Below are positions 57,163 through 64,000 of a stretch of DNA of 64,000 nt, one piece after another. The stretch lies in the NCBI GenBank assembly GCA_963795795.1, contig CAWCJS010000018.1, positions 62,001 to 126,000 on the forward strand, in the 5' to 3' direction. The notes below the pieces were generated by a model. It saw only the letters and a list, made by a program, of their open reading frames with translations, did no database searches and had not been told where the DNA came from. The stretch comes from Palsa-504 sp963795795 (GTDB lineage: Bacteria; Actinomycetota; Actinomycetes; Streptosporangiales; Streptosporangiaceae). A program made the translations under genes and the position numbers. Every line of letters starts with the position of its first letter. Position 1 is the first letter of the stretch.

Positions 57163-57924
57163 CGGGCAACGGAACCGCGGGGGGCGGTGGTGCCGGGGCG
57201 ACGGTGGAGGGCGCGGCGGGCCGGGGGACCAGGCGCAGCACCGCGAGCAGCACCGCCAGGCGAACTGGCTGCGGGACGTCATCCTGGGCGGCCAGGACGG
57301 CCTGGTCAACATCCTCGGGATCATCCTCGGCGTCATCGCGGGCGGCGGCGGCAAGGTGGTTTTGCTGGCGGCGGGGTTCGCGGCCGCGATCACCGAATCG
57401 ATCTCCATGGGTGCCGTCGGGTGGACCTCCGCCCTGTCCGAACGCGACTACTACCAAGCCGAGCAAGCCCGGAGTCGGCCGAGATCGACGCGACCCCGGA
57501 GGCCGAGCGGCAGGAGATCCGCGATATTTACGCCGCGAAGGGATTCGCCGGGGACCTGCTCGAGCGCGTGGTCGAGACCATCACCGCCAACCGGGACGCC
57601 TGGCTGGCCACGATGATGGACGAGGAACTGCACCTGCAGCCGGTGGAGACGCCGGACATCTTCCGCAGCGCGGTCGTGATCACGGGCGCCACCTTGATCG
57701 GCCACTTCATCCCGCTGCTGCCGTTCGTCTGGCTGCCGCGCACGACGGCGCTGATCCTCGCCATCGTCCTGAGCGCGCTGGTGCTGTTCGGGGTGGGCAG
57801 CTACGAGGCGGTGACGCTGGTCGGTGACTGGCGCAAGAAGGGGATCCAGATGGTGCTGATCGGCCTGGGCGCCGCCGCGATCGGCTTCCTGATCGGCCGC
57901 CTGTTCCACACCGCGGGCGGGTGA
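57059..57924 (+). CDS. VIT1/CCC1-family Fe/Mn transporter, frameshifted
   Basis: This is a membrane transporter of the VIT1 family, which moves Fe2+ or Mn2+. The first part reads HRQANWLRDVILGGQDGLVNILGIILGVIAGGGGKVVLLAAGFAAAITESISMGAVGWTSALSERDYYQAEQAR. A missing base near 57470 (GGG read as GG) separates it from ESAEIDATPEAERQEIRDIYAAKGFAGDLLERVVETI and three C-terminal helices ending FLIGRLFHTAGG. GGAGG lies 6 nt before the ATG. The first 60 residues are Gly/Arg-rich and unlike the family, so they may be affected by another error. It overlaps the run-on of the dehydrogenase frame. Confidence 0.85.
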
Positions 57925-57939
57925 GCTGACGATCCCCGG

Positions 57940-58719
57940 TTACCGGTCCAGGACATAGCCCACGCCGCGGATCGTCCTGATTCCGCAGGTCTGCTGGTCC
58001 GGCCCGAGCTTGGCCCTGAGCTGGGCGATGAGGACGTCGGCGGCCCGGTCGCCCGTGCCGTGGCGGCCGGCGGCGGCCAGCAGCTGGCGGCGGGACAGGA
58101 CCCGGCCCGGGTGGTCCGCCAGGGCCGCGAGCACCGCGAACTCGGTCGCGGTCAGCGGTACGCGGTGCCCGTCGGCTATCGCGGAGCGGGTCGGGTTATC
58201 GAGGCGCCAGCTGCCGGCGTTCGGGCCGAGGGGCGCGGGTCCGGCGGACCGGGCGTCCGGTGCGGGCTGGGCCTGCGCCCCGGCCTGCGCCTCGGCCTGC
58301 GCCTGGGCCAGGACGTCGCGGACCATCGTCACGAGCTGCCGGGGACTGAACGGCCGGGCTAGCCACCGGCGCTGGCTGCGGCCGGCCAGGCCCCGTGGGC
58401 GCGGGCCGCCTGAGCCCGCGACCAGGAAGATGACCGGGGTCCGCAGGGCGCGGCGGATCCGCCTGGGGTCCAGGCCGGGCATGGTGAGGTCGATCACCGC
58501 GGCGGCGTCGGGCCCGCCGGTCAGTTCGGCCAGCGTCAGCTCGGGGCTGGTGACCAGCCTGACGTCCAGCCCGTCCCGGCGCAGGTAGCGCGCCGACATC
58601 TCGGCGACCTCGGGCTCGTGTTCGGCCAGGAGGACCGAGGTGGGCACCGGCCGGCCGGGCCTGGAGACGACCCGGGGTCCGACGTCAGCCTGGGGTCCGG
58701 AGTCGTCGGGGTCCGGCAT
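57940..58719 (-). CDS. OmpR-type response regulator with atypical receiver
   Basis: This 259-aa protein has a receiver domain (SVLLAEHEPEVAEMSARYLRRDGLDVRLV; Asp in AAVIDLTMPGLD) and a C-terminal winged helix (RVPLTATEFAVLAALADHPGRVLSRRQLLAA ... ADVLIAQLRAKLG ... IRTIRGVGYVL). The conserved Lys is Arg (WLARPFS) and the switch Thr position is not conserved, so classical phosphorylation is doubtful. No sensor kinase is adjacent. An N-terminal repeat (GPQADVGPR) continues upstream in another frame over an 18-bp tandem array, so the start at 58719 may be 35 codons short. Confidence 0.85.
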   Translation of the reverse strand: MPDPDDSGPQADVGPRVVSRPGRPVPTSVLLAEHEPEVAEMSARYLRRDGLDVRLVTSPELTLAELTGGPDAAAVIDLTMPGLDPRRIRRALRTPVIFLVAGSGGPRPRGLAGRSQRRWLARPFSPRQLVTMVRDVLAQAQAEAQAGAQAQPAPDARSAGPAPLGPNAGSWRLDNPTRSAIADGHRVPLTATEFAVLAALADHPGRVLSRRQLLAAAGRHGTGDRAADVLIAQLRAKLGPDQQTCGIRTIRGVGYVLDR

Positions 58720-58820
58720 CGGGGTCCGGTGTCAGCCGGGGGTCCGGTGTCAGCCTGGGGTCCGGTGTCAGCCGGGGGTCCGGCGTCAGCCGGGGGTCCG
58801 GCGTCAGCTGGGGGTCCGGT
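58674..58820. repeat. 18-bp tandem repeat array
   Basis: The unit GGGGTCCGGTGTCAGCCG is present in five consecutive full copies at 58721-58810 with few substitutions, a partial copy at 58811-58820, and degenerate copies at 58674-58691, 58692-58709 and 58708-58720. On the minus strand it encodes a hexapeptide of the type G-P-P-A-D-T. It lies at and before the start of the response-regulator gene. Confidence 0.9.
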
Positions 58821-58877
58821 CACCGGGTAGGTCCTGGCGGTCCGCTTCCGCGTCGAGGGTCGGGTCGACGTCCCGGG

Positions 58878-59504
58878 TCAGCGACTCCCAGATCGACGCC
58901 GAATCTCGTGCTTGCCCGGGGGGACGATCCCCCGGAACCCCCCGCTCCCGGGGGGACCCATCTCCCCCGGACCCCCCTTGTCGCGGTCGAAGCGGGCCGA
59001 CATCACGGGCCAGCGCGGGCCGCGCCACACGGTGGCCAGTCCCGTCAGCACGATCGCCACCCCGCCGCAGACCGCGGCCGCTCGCCACGGGGTGCCCGTC
59101 ATGACCGCGTGTCCGGTGGCGCCCGCGATGATCAGGACGTGCGCGGTACCGCCTGAGGAGGTGCCGCTGGTGGTCGACCCGCCCGGTGCGCCGGACGCGG
59201 CCTGCGCCCGGGCCGTCGCGAGCACGGCCGAGGCGTGGACGGGGACGGCGGCGGCGACAGCCGCACCCGCGCCGAGGGCCGCGAGCACCACCCCGGAGAT
59301 GCGCCTGGCCAGCGACCTGGTGGCGATGACCGCCGCCAGGCAGGCCAGTGCCGCCAGCGCGAGCGCGCTCGCCAGCGGGACAAGCTGCTGACCGGAGACG
59401 GGGATGTCCTGCGCGGGCAGGGGGTGCGGAGCCGTGAAAACCGCGTGCGCCCAGGACTGCCGCAGGGCCAGGACGATGAGACCGGCCCCGGCCGCGCAGA
59501 CCAC
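58878..59504 (-). CDS. Trp-region conserved membrane protein (TIGR02234 type)
   Basis: This 208-aa protein has four hydrophobic segments: near the GTG start (AAGAGLIVLALRQSWA), LASALALAALACLAAVIA, VVLAALGAGAAVAAAVPVHA and AAVCGGVAIVLTGLATVWRG. It matches the membrane protein family found in actinobacterial trp regions, between trpE and trpC. Here trpE is not next to it. Its last 30 residues (GGPGEMGPPGSGGFRGIVPPG) are encoded by the G/C-tract element at 58908-58980. The start may lie upstream (a continuous frame exists back into the hisI end). Function unknown. Confidence 0.72.
   Translation of the reverse strand: MVCAAGAGLIVLALRQSWAHAVFTAPHPLPAQDIPVSGQQLVPLASALALAALACLAAVIATRSLARRISGVVLAALGAGAAVAAAVPVHASAVLATARAQAASGAPGGSTTSGTSSGGTAHVLIIAGATGHAVMTGTPWRAAAVCGGVAIVLTGLATVWRGPRWPVMSARFDRDKGGPGEMGPPGSGGFRGIVPPGKHEIRRRSGSR
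58908..58980. mobile_element. Second copy of the G/C-tract repeat element
   Basis: It begins GTGCTTGCCC and continues with alternating CGGGGGG, CCCCC and CCCCCC blocks to about 58980. It is shorter than the copy in gltB and lies in the opposite orientation relative to the strand. It forms the 3' end of the trp-region membrane gene. Confidence 0.6.
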
Positions 59505-59950
59505 GAGGACGAGCGCGAACTGGCGAGAAGGGCTGACCGGGGGAACGACGCGCGGAACCCCTGCTTGGGGGCGCTCGATCGCCCGAGGCCGGCCCGCTCC
59601 GCGGGACTCCCGTGGACGGCGTTCAGGACATCAGTGTCGAAGCAGGTCCGGTCGCCGGTGTGGCAGGCCGCTCCGACCTGGTCCACCTTGACCAGGAGGG
59701 CGTCGCCGTCGCAGTCGAGCGCCACCGATTTGACCCATTGCTGGTGCCCGGAGGTCTCGCCCTTGACCCAGTACTCCTGGCGGCTGCGCGACCAGTACGT
59801 ACACCGGCCCGTGGTGAGGGTGCGATGCAGCGCCTCGTCGTCCATCCAGCCGAGCATCAGCACCTCGCCGGTGTCGTACTGCTGGGCGATCGCCGCGATC
59901 AGGCCGGCGGGATCCCGCTTCAGCCGCGCGGCGATGGCCGGATCGAGCAT
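59132..59950 (-). CDS. hisI: Phosphoribosyl-AMP cyclohydrolase, run-on 3' end
   Basis: This enzyme opens the purine ring in histidine synthesis. The HisI core fills residues 1-110: QYDTGEVLMLGWMDDEALHRTLTTGRCTYWSRSRQEYWVKGETSGHQQ, and the zinc site LDCDGDALLVKVDQVGAACHTGDRTCF. It begins with an ATG at 59950. Normal HisI ends soon after, at about 59620. Here the frame continues 140 codons without homology, overlapping the membrane protein gene in another frame. A lost stop, either by an indel or by the deletion that removed trpE, is likely. The divergent gene at 60009 is the usual neighbour. Confidence 0.88.
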   Translation of the reverse strand: MLDPAIAARLKRDPAGLIAAIAQQYDTGEVLMLGWMDDEALHRTLTTGRCTYWSRSRQEYWVKGETSGHQQWVKSVALDCDGDALLVKVDQVGAACHTGDRTCFDTDVLNAVHGSPAERAGLGRSSAPKQGFRASFPRSALLASSRSSSWSARPGPVSSSWPCGSPGRTRFSRLRTPCPRRTSPSPVSSLSRWRARSRWRHWPAWRRSSPPGRWPGASPGWCSRPSARVRLSPPPSPSTPRPCSRRPGRRPRPAHRAGRPPAAPPQAVPRTS

Positions 59951-60008
59951 CGCAGCCTCATTTCGTCGTGACTTCAGTCAGGGTAGCAATGGCGCCTACC
60001 ATCAGCAG

Positions 60009-60653
60009 GTGAGCTACTCCCGAGAAGAGCGCCTCGCGCTGTGCGCGCTGCTGGAGAAGACGGGCCCGGACGCGCCGACGCTGTGCGAGGGGTGGACCAC
60101 CGGCGACCTCGCCGCCCATCTGGTGCTGCGCGAGCGCCGACCCGACGCCGCGGCCGGGGTCGTAGGCGGCCCGGTGGCCGCGTACACGGCCCGCGTCCAG
60201 CGCAGCCTCCGGGCTCGGATCCCGTTTGCCGACCTGGTGCGGATGATCCGGTCGGGGCCGCCGCGGTTCTCGTTCATGGCGATCCCCGGCGTGGACGAGC
60301 GGACCAACCTGGTGGAGTTCTTCGTGCACCACGAGGATGTGCGGCGTGGCGCGCCCGGCTGGGAGCCCAGGACGATCAGCGCCGGGGAATCGGATGTGCT
60401 CTGGCAGCGGCTGCGGTTGGCCAAGTTCATGCTCCGGCGGGCCCCGGTGGGGGTCGAGCTAGCGCGCGAGGATACGGGAGAGGACGGCCGGGCCTACCGG
60501 ATCACCGCGAAGAACGCCACCCCCGTGGTTACGATAATCGGCAGCCCGGCCGAACTCACCATGTGGGTGATGGGCCGCACCGGCGCGGCGAGGGTCCGGT
60601 TCGACGGGACGGACGCGGCGGTGGAGAGGCTGACCGGAGCTAACGCGCGGTAG
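60009..60653 (+). CDS. TIGR03085-family DinB-like metal-binding protein
   Basis: This 214-aa protein has the maleylpyruvate-isomerase/DinB-like N-terminal pattern (SYSREERLALCALLEKTGPDAPTLCEGWTTGDLAAHLVLRERRPD), with His and further acidic/His residues (FFVHHEDVRRG) that could bind a metal. It starts at a GTG with no Shine-Dalgarno. A TACCAT box 6-7 nt upstream suggests a leaderless transcript. This family is typically found beside hisI in actinobacteria. Enzymatic role unknown. Confidence 0.82.
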   Translation: MSYSREERLALCALLEKTGPDAPTLCEGWTTGDLAAHLVLRERRPDAAAGVVGGPVAAYTARVQRSLRARIPFADLVRMIRSGPPRFSFMAIPGVDERTNLVEFFVHHEDVRRGAPGWEPRTISAGESDVLWQRLRLAKFMLRRAPVGVELAREDTGEDGRAYRITAKNATPVVTIIGSPAELTMWVMGRTGAARVRFDGTDAAVERLTGANAR

Positions 60654-60655
60654 GC

Positions 60656-61000
60656 CTACCTGCCCATCTCGCGCTTGAGCCTGGCCAGTTCGTCGTCGAC
60701 GTCCTGCGCGCCCGGCCTGCTCGGCTGGGGGGCAATAACCTCGATGTCGGCGCGCGGCAGCGGCCTGGCGTATTCGCTGTAGTCGGGCTCGCGGACCTGC
60801 TTCTCCTCCCGCTTGCGCGAGACTTGCTTGCGGGAGCGCGCTACCTTGACGCCACGAGCGACCCCGCCGACCACCAGCGCCGCGATCAAAATGGTCGTTA
60901 TCGCGCCCAGGATGAAATGAACCCGATGATCCAGCCGACGATCAGGAACGCGATGATTAGGCCGACCCCGATGGCGGCGACCTTGAACGCAGTTGTTCAT
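60656..61000 (-). CDS. Small two-helix membrane protein, frameshifted
   Basis: The readable second part, FILGAITTILIAALVVGGVARGVKVARSRKQ, is one membrane helix followed by a charged tail ending VDDELARLKREMGR. A first helix, FKVAAIGVGLIIAFLIVGWIIGFI, is present in another frame between about 60925 and 60990. Two indels are needed to join ATG at 61000, helix 1 and helix 2. Repaired, it is about 114 aa. I do not know the function. It is convergent with the TIGR03085 gene with only 2 bp between stops. Confidence 0.6.
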   Translation of the reverse strand: MNNCVQGRRHRGRPNHRVPDRRLDHRVHFILGAITTILIAALVVGGVARGVKVARSRKQVSRKREEKQVREPDYSEYARPLPRADIEVIAPQPSRPGAQDVDDELARLKREMGR

Positions 61001-61118
61001 CCTGCCGCATCCTCCCTCGAGAAGGACCCCCGAGCACCAGCACCGAAGAGATGCCCTACTGGCGAGGTTACCCGCCTTGGCAGGGACACGGAACCGGCCG
61101 GGTGCATACTCTAGGGCC

Positions 61119-61887
61119 ATGCACGCACTCGGCATCGACATCGGCGGCACCGGCATCAAGGCTGCTCCCGTCGACGTGGCCACCGGCCAGCTGCTCCTCG
61201 CCCGGCAGAAGATCGAAACGCCGCGCCCGGCCCTGCCGGACGCGGTGGCGAACGTGGTGAAGGAACTCACCACCTCGTTCAACTGGTCCGGCCCGGTCGG
61301 CATCACCTTCCCCGGCGTGGTCGCCGGCGGCGTGACCAGGACCGCCGCCAACCTGGATAAGTCCTGGGTCGGGCACGGACGCGGGTTCGCTGTTCACCAA
61401 GGCCATCGGGAGCCCGGCCGGGGTCCTGAACGACGCCGACGCGGCGGGCATCGCGGAGATGACGTTCGGCGCCGGGGTCGGCGAGCGGGGCACGGTGCTG
61501 CTGCTGACGTTCGGCACGGGGATCGGCAGCGCGTTGTTCGCCGGGGGCGTGCTGGTGCCCAACACGGAGTTCGGGCACATCGAGATCCGCGGCCGCGACG
61601 CGGAGTCCCGCGCCTCCGAGCACGCCAAGGAGCTGCACGACCTGAGCTGGGGCAAGTGGGCCGGGCACGTCGAGGAGTACCTCCAGCACATGGAGGCGCT
61701 GCTCTCCCCGGACCTGATCATCGTCGGCGGCGGGATCAGCAAGGACTCGGAGAAGTGGGTGCCGCGGCTGACCGGCATCCGGGCCCGGATCGTGCCCGCG
61801 GCGATGCTCAACGACGCGGGCATCGTCGGCGCGGCGATGGCCGCGGTCGATATCGGGCTCCTCCGGGGGAGCGTCACCCGGGGCTAG
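61119..61887 (+). CDS. ppgK: Polyphosphate glucokinase (ROK family), frameshifted
   Basis: This kinase phosphorylates glucose using polyphosphate or ATP. It has ALGIDIGGTGIKAAPVDVATGQLL (phosphate-binding), VGITFPGVV, NLDKSWVG, then TDAGSLFTKAIGSPAGVLNDADAAGIAEM (catalytic Asp), LLLTFGTGIGSALFAGGVLVPNTEFGHIEI and LIIVGGGISKDSEKW. One extra G in a GGG run (61371-61373) separates WVG from TDAG. Repaired it is about 255 aa, the family length. The standard zinc-motif Cys of other ROK proteins are absent, as in PpgK. It sits in the his region, as is common in actinomycetes. Confidence 0.9.
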
Positions 61888-61896
61888 GCCTCCCGC

Positions 61897-62664
61897 TTAA
61901 CGGACCGGGTGCCCCGCGGTGCGCAGGGCGTCCTTGACCTGGCCGATGCGCAGCGTGCCGAAATGGAAAACGCTGGCGGCCAGGACCGCATCGGCTCCGG
62001 CGTCGACGGCGGGCGCGAAGTGCGCCAGGTCGCCGGCGCCGCCGCTGGCGATCACCGGGACGGTGACCACGGCGCGCACGGCCCGGATCAGCTCCAGGTC
62101 GAACCCCGCGGCGGTGCCGTCGGCGTCCATCGAGTTCAGCAGGATCTCACCCGCGCCGAGGCGGGTCGCCCGGTCGGCCCACTCCACCGCGTCCACCCCG
62201 GTGCCGACCCGCCCGCCGTGCGTGGTGACCTCGAACCCGCTCGGCGTCAGCCCCGGCTCGGTGCGGCGGGCGTCCACCGACAGGACCACGCACTGCGACC
62301 CGAAGCGCTCTGCCGCCTCGGCGAGGAGCTCCGGCCTGGCGATCGCGGCGGTGTTGAGGGAGATCTTGTCGGCCCCCGCCCGGAGCAGGCGGTCCGCGTC
62401 CGCGACGCTGCGGATCCCACCGCCCACCGTGAGCGGGATGAACACCTGCTCGGCCGTGCGCCGGACCACCTCGTCCATGGTCTGGCGCCCGTCGCTGGAC
62501 GCGGTGATGTCGAGAAAGGTCAGCTCGTCGGCGCCCTCGGCGTCGTAGCAGGCGGCCAGCTCGACCGGGTCGCCCGCGTCCCGCAGCTCGCGGAAGTTCA
62601 CCCCCTTGACCACCCGGCCGGCGTCCACGTCCAGGCACGGGATGACCCGTACCGCAACCGTCAT
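61897..62664 (-). CDS. hisF: Imidazole glycerol phosphate synthase, HisF subunit
   Basis: This subunit is the cyclase that, with HisH, forms imidazole glycerol phosphate and AICAR. At 255 aa it is full length: VRVIPCLDVDAGRVVKGVNFRELRDAGDPVELA (catalytic Asp), LTFLDITASSDGRQTM, PLTVGGGIRSVADADRLLRAGADKISLNTAA, GEILLNSMDADGTAAGFDLELI (catalytic Asp), VIASGGAG and ADAVLAASVFHFGTL. It starts 4 bases inside the priA stop region (ATGA-type overlap), so hisH-priA-hisF are coupled. Confidence 0.97.
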   Translation of the reverse strand: MTVAVRVIPCLDVDAGRVVKGVNFRELRDAGDPVELAACYDAEGADELTFLDITASSDGRQTMDEVVRRTAEQVFIPLTVGGGIRSVADADRLLRAGADKISLNTAAIARPELLAEAAERFGSQCVVLSVDARRTEPGLTPSGFEVTTHGGRVGTGVDAVEWADRATRLGAGEILLNSMDADGTAAGFDLELIRAVRAVVTVPVIASGGAGDLAHFAPAVDAGADAVLAASVFHFGTLRIGQVKDALRTAGHPVR

Positions 62665-63395
62665 CGCGCGGCTCCCGCCACCTCGGCGAGCGCCTGCTCC
62701 AGGGTGAACGCCCCCTCGTACAGGGCGGTGCCGATGATCGCGCCCTCGACGCCGACCGGGACGAGCGAGGCCAGCGCGCGGAGGTCGGCCAGGCTGGATA
62801 CTCCCCCGCTGGCCACCACCGGCGCCTTGGTGCGCTCGCACACGCCGCGGAGCAGGTCCAGGTTCGGGCCGCGCAGCGTGCCGTCCTTGAGCACGTCGGT
62901 CACCACGTACCGGGCGCAGCCCTCGGCGTTCAGCCGGTCCAGCGCCTCGTAGAGGTCCCCGCCCTCGGCGGTCCAGCCGCGCGCGGCCAGCCGGGTGCCC
63001 CGGACGTCCAGGCCGACGGCCACCCGGTCCCCGTGGCGGGCGATGACCGAGCGTACCCACTCCGGGTTCTCCAGCGCCGCCGTGCCGATGTTGACCCGGG
63101 CACAGCCGGTCCCGAGCGCGCGGGACAGCGAGTCGTCGTCCCTGATGCCGCCGGACATCTCGACGGCCACGTCGACCCGGCGCACCACGTCCGCCAGCAG
63201 GCCGGCGTTCGACCCGCGCCCGAAGGCTGCGTCCAGGTCCACGAGGTGGATCCACGACGCCCCGGCCCGCTGCCAGCCGAGCGCGGCCTCGATCGGATCG
63301 CCGTACTCGCGCCCGCTGCCCGCCACGCCCTGGACGAGCCGGACCGCCTGCCCATCGGTGACATCCACGGCCGGCAACAGCTCCAGCGCGGTCAC
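62661..63395 (-). CDS. priA: Bifunctional HisA/TrpF isomerase PriA
   Basis: This TIM-barrel isomerase acts in histidine synthesis (ProFAR) and, in actinobacteria, also as the phosphoribosyl-anthranilate isomerase of tryptophan synthesis. At 244 aa it has ELLPAVDVTDGQAVRLVQG (catalytic Asp), WIHLVDLDAAFGRGSN, VEMSGGIRDDDSL, RVNIGTAALENPEW, YVVTDVLKDGTLRGPN and PVVASGGVSSLADL. The GTG at 63395 overlaps the hisH stop. No trpF gene is seen near trpCBA, which fits a bifunctional enzyme. Confidence 0.95.
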   Translation of the reverse strand: MTALELLPAVDVTDGQAVRLVQGVAGSGREYGDPIEAALGWQRAGASWIHLVDLDAAFGRGSNAGLLADVVRRVDVAVEMSGGIRDDDSLSRALGTGCARVNIGTAALENPEWVRSVIARHGDRVAVGLDVRGTRLAARGWTAEGGDLYEALDRLNAEGCARYVVTDVLKDGTLRGPNLDLLRGVCERTKAPVVASGGVSSLADLRALASLVPVGVEGAIIGTALYEGAFTLEQALAEVAGAAR

Positions 63396-64000
63396 AGCGT
63401 GCCCAGCCAGTTGGCCAGCAGGACGGCGCCCGCGTCGCCCGACTTCTCCGGGTGGAACTGGGTCGCGCAGAGGGCGCCCTGCTCGACGGCGGCGGCGAAG
63501 CGCTCGCCGTGTTCGGCCCACGAGATGAGCGCGCCGGTAGCGGCCAGGTCGCCCGCCCCGGCCGACCGCAGCGCGTAGGAGTGCACGAAGTAGAACCGCG
63601 TGCCGTCCGGGATCCCTTTGAATAGCGCCGAGGCCGGGGCTGCGGAGACGGTGTTCCATCCCATGTGCGGGAGCACGGCCGGCGTCCAGCCGCTCGACCG
63701 TCCCTGGCCAGGCCGCGCAGCCCTCCGTCCAGGCCCCGTGCTCCACCCCGGCGGAAAACAGCACCTGCATGCCCACGCAGATGCCCAGGACCGGGCGCCC
63801 GAGCTCGACGCGCCGCGCGATCAGCTTGTCGCCGCCCACCGCCCGCAGCCCGGCCATGCAGGCCGCGAACGCGCCCACGCCCGGCACGGCCAGCCCGTCG
63901 CACTCCAGCGCGGCGTCGGCGTCGGCGGTCACCTGCACGTCGGCGCCGACCCGCTCGAGCGCCCGCTGCGCCGAGCGCAGGTTCCCCGACCCGTAGTCGA
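63392..64000 (-). CDS. hisH: Imidazole glycerol phosphate synthase, HisH subunit, partial and frameshifted
   Basis: This is the glutaminase subunit that feeds ammonia to HisF. The window cuts off the N-terminus; the text starts FDYGSGNLRSAQRALERVGADVQV. The nucleophile Cys is in LGICVGMQVLF and the His-Glu pair in CATQFHPEKSGDAG. One extra base near 63680 separates the first part (PGTVERLDA) from AVLPHMGWNTVSA. The stop overlaps the priA start (GTGA). With repair the visible part is about 202 aa, nearly the whole protein. Confidence 0.92.

Noticed and set aside
59235..60008. Long N-terminal extension of the TIGR03085 gene
   Set aside because: The upstream part is antisense to hisI and the trp-region membrane gene; family similarity begins exactly at the GTG at 60009.

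Overview
The window is high-GC DNA from an actinomycete (Actinomycetota). Three things point there: codon use strongly biased to G/C in third positions, GTG/TTG starts, and gene order. The runs pdtaR - thioesterase - polA - rpsA - coaE - uvrB, NUDIX - pyrG, and hisH - priA - hisF - hisI - trp-region membrane gene - trpC - trpB - trpA - lgt all match the arrangement known in mycobacteria and streptomycetes. A class F sortase/DUF4397 pair, a PknG/GlnX-type kinase locus and a polyphosphate glucokinase fit the same assignment. I cannot fix the order or genus from sequence alone.

Layout. 1-2.7 kb: a cell-surface operon (hypothetical membrane protein, DUF4397 protein, class F sortase). 2.8-7.3 kb: acyl-CoA ligase, alpha/beta hydrolase, sirtuin, NmrA-like protein. 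7.4-16.6 kb: xerD, a SCO4226-like protein, an internally deleted LuxR-type ATPase regulator, ald, NUDIX, pyrG, a DMT permease and a GNAT. 16.7-17.3 kb: no intact gene, but a large inverted repeat and a decayed monooxygenase-like gene. 17.3-34 kb: DNA-repair/translation core (uvrB, coaE, rpsA, polA, thioesterase, pdtaR, a tRNA) interrupted by accessory genes: a methyltransferase, a ruined BTAD-hydrolase-cyclase fusion, a MaoC protein, a phosphotransferase, an ECF sigma factor with partner gene, and a truncated homing endonuclease. 34.2-45.7 kb: an eight-gene signalling block on the minus strand (two FHA proteins, GlnX-like membrane protein, coiled-coil protein, PknG kinase, two PP2C phosphatases, a VWA protein), placed just downstream of gltBD (45.8-51.9 kb). 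51.9-64 kb: lgt-like gene, trpABC, a three-gene insertion (alcohol dehydrogenase, VIT1-type transporter, response regulator), then hisI, ppgK, hisF, priA and a partial hisH.

How the genes may work together. The most coherent system is the PknG block. Kinase, phosphatases, phosphothreonine-binding FHA proteins and a VWA scaffold are arranged with overlapping stops and starts. Four of these proteins carry Cys-rich zinc-ribbon-like segments at the N-terminus. In mycobacteria PknG phosphorylates the FHA protein GarA, which controls glutamate synthase and 2-oxoglutarate enzymes. Here the FHA genes lie directly next to gltBD. Other non-standard structures are a five-copy GGCGT-N5-ACGCC array upstream of the ECF sigma gene, a triplicated 56-bp unit that makes two 19-codon mini-ORFs between that sigma gene and its partner, and a G/C-tract repeat element that inserted in frame into gltB and recurs near 58.9 kb.

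Reliability. At least ten otherwise conserved genes carry one single-base frameshift (sortase, sirtuin, xerD, coaE, phosphotransferase, pdtaR, lgt, VIT1, ppgK, hisH), mostly an extra base and often in a short G/C run. Several are expected to be essential, so sequencing or assembly error is the likeliest cause. I annotate these as genes with the shift noted, and reserve pseudogene for loci with further decay.
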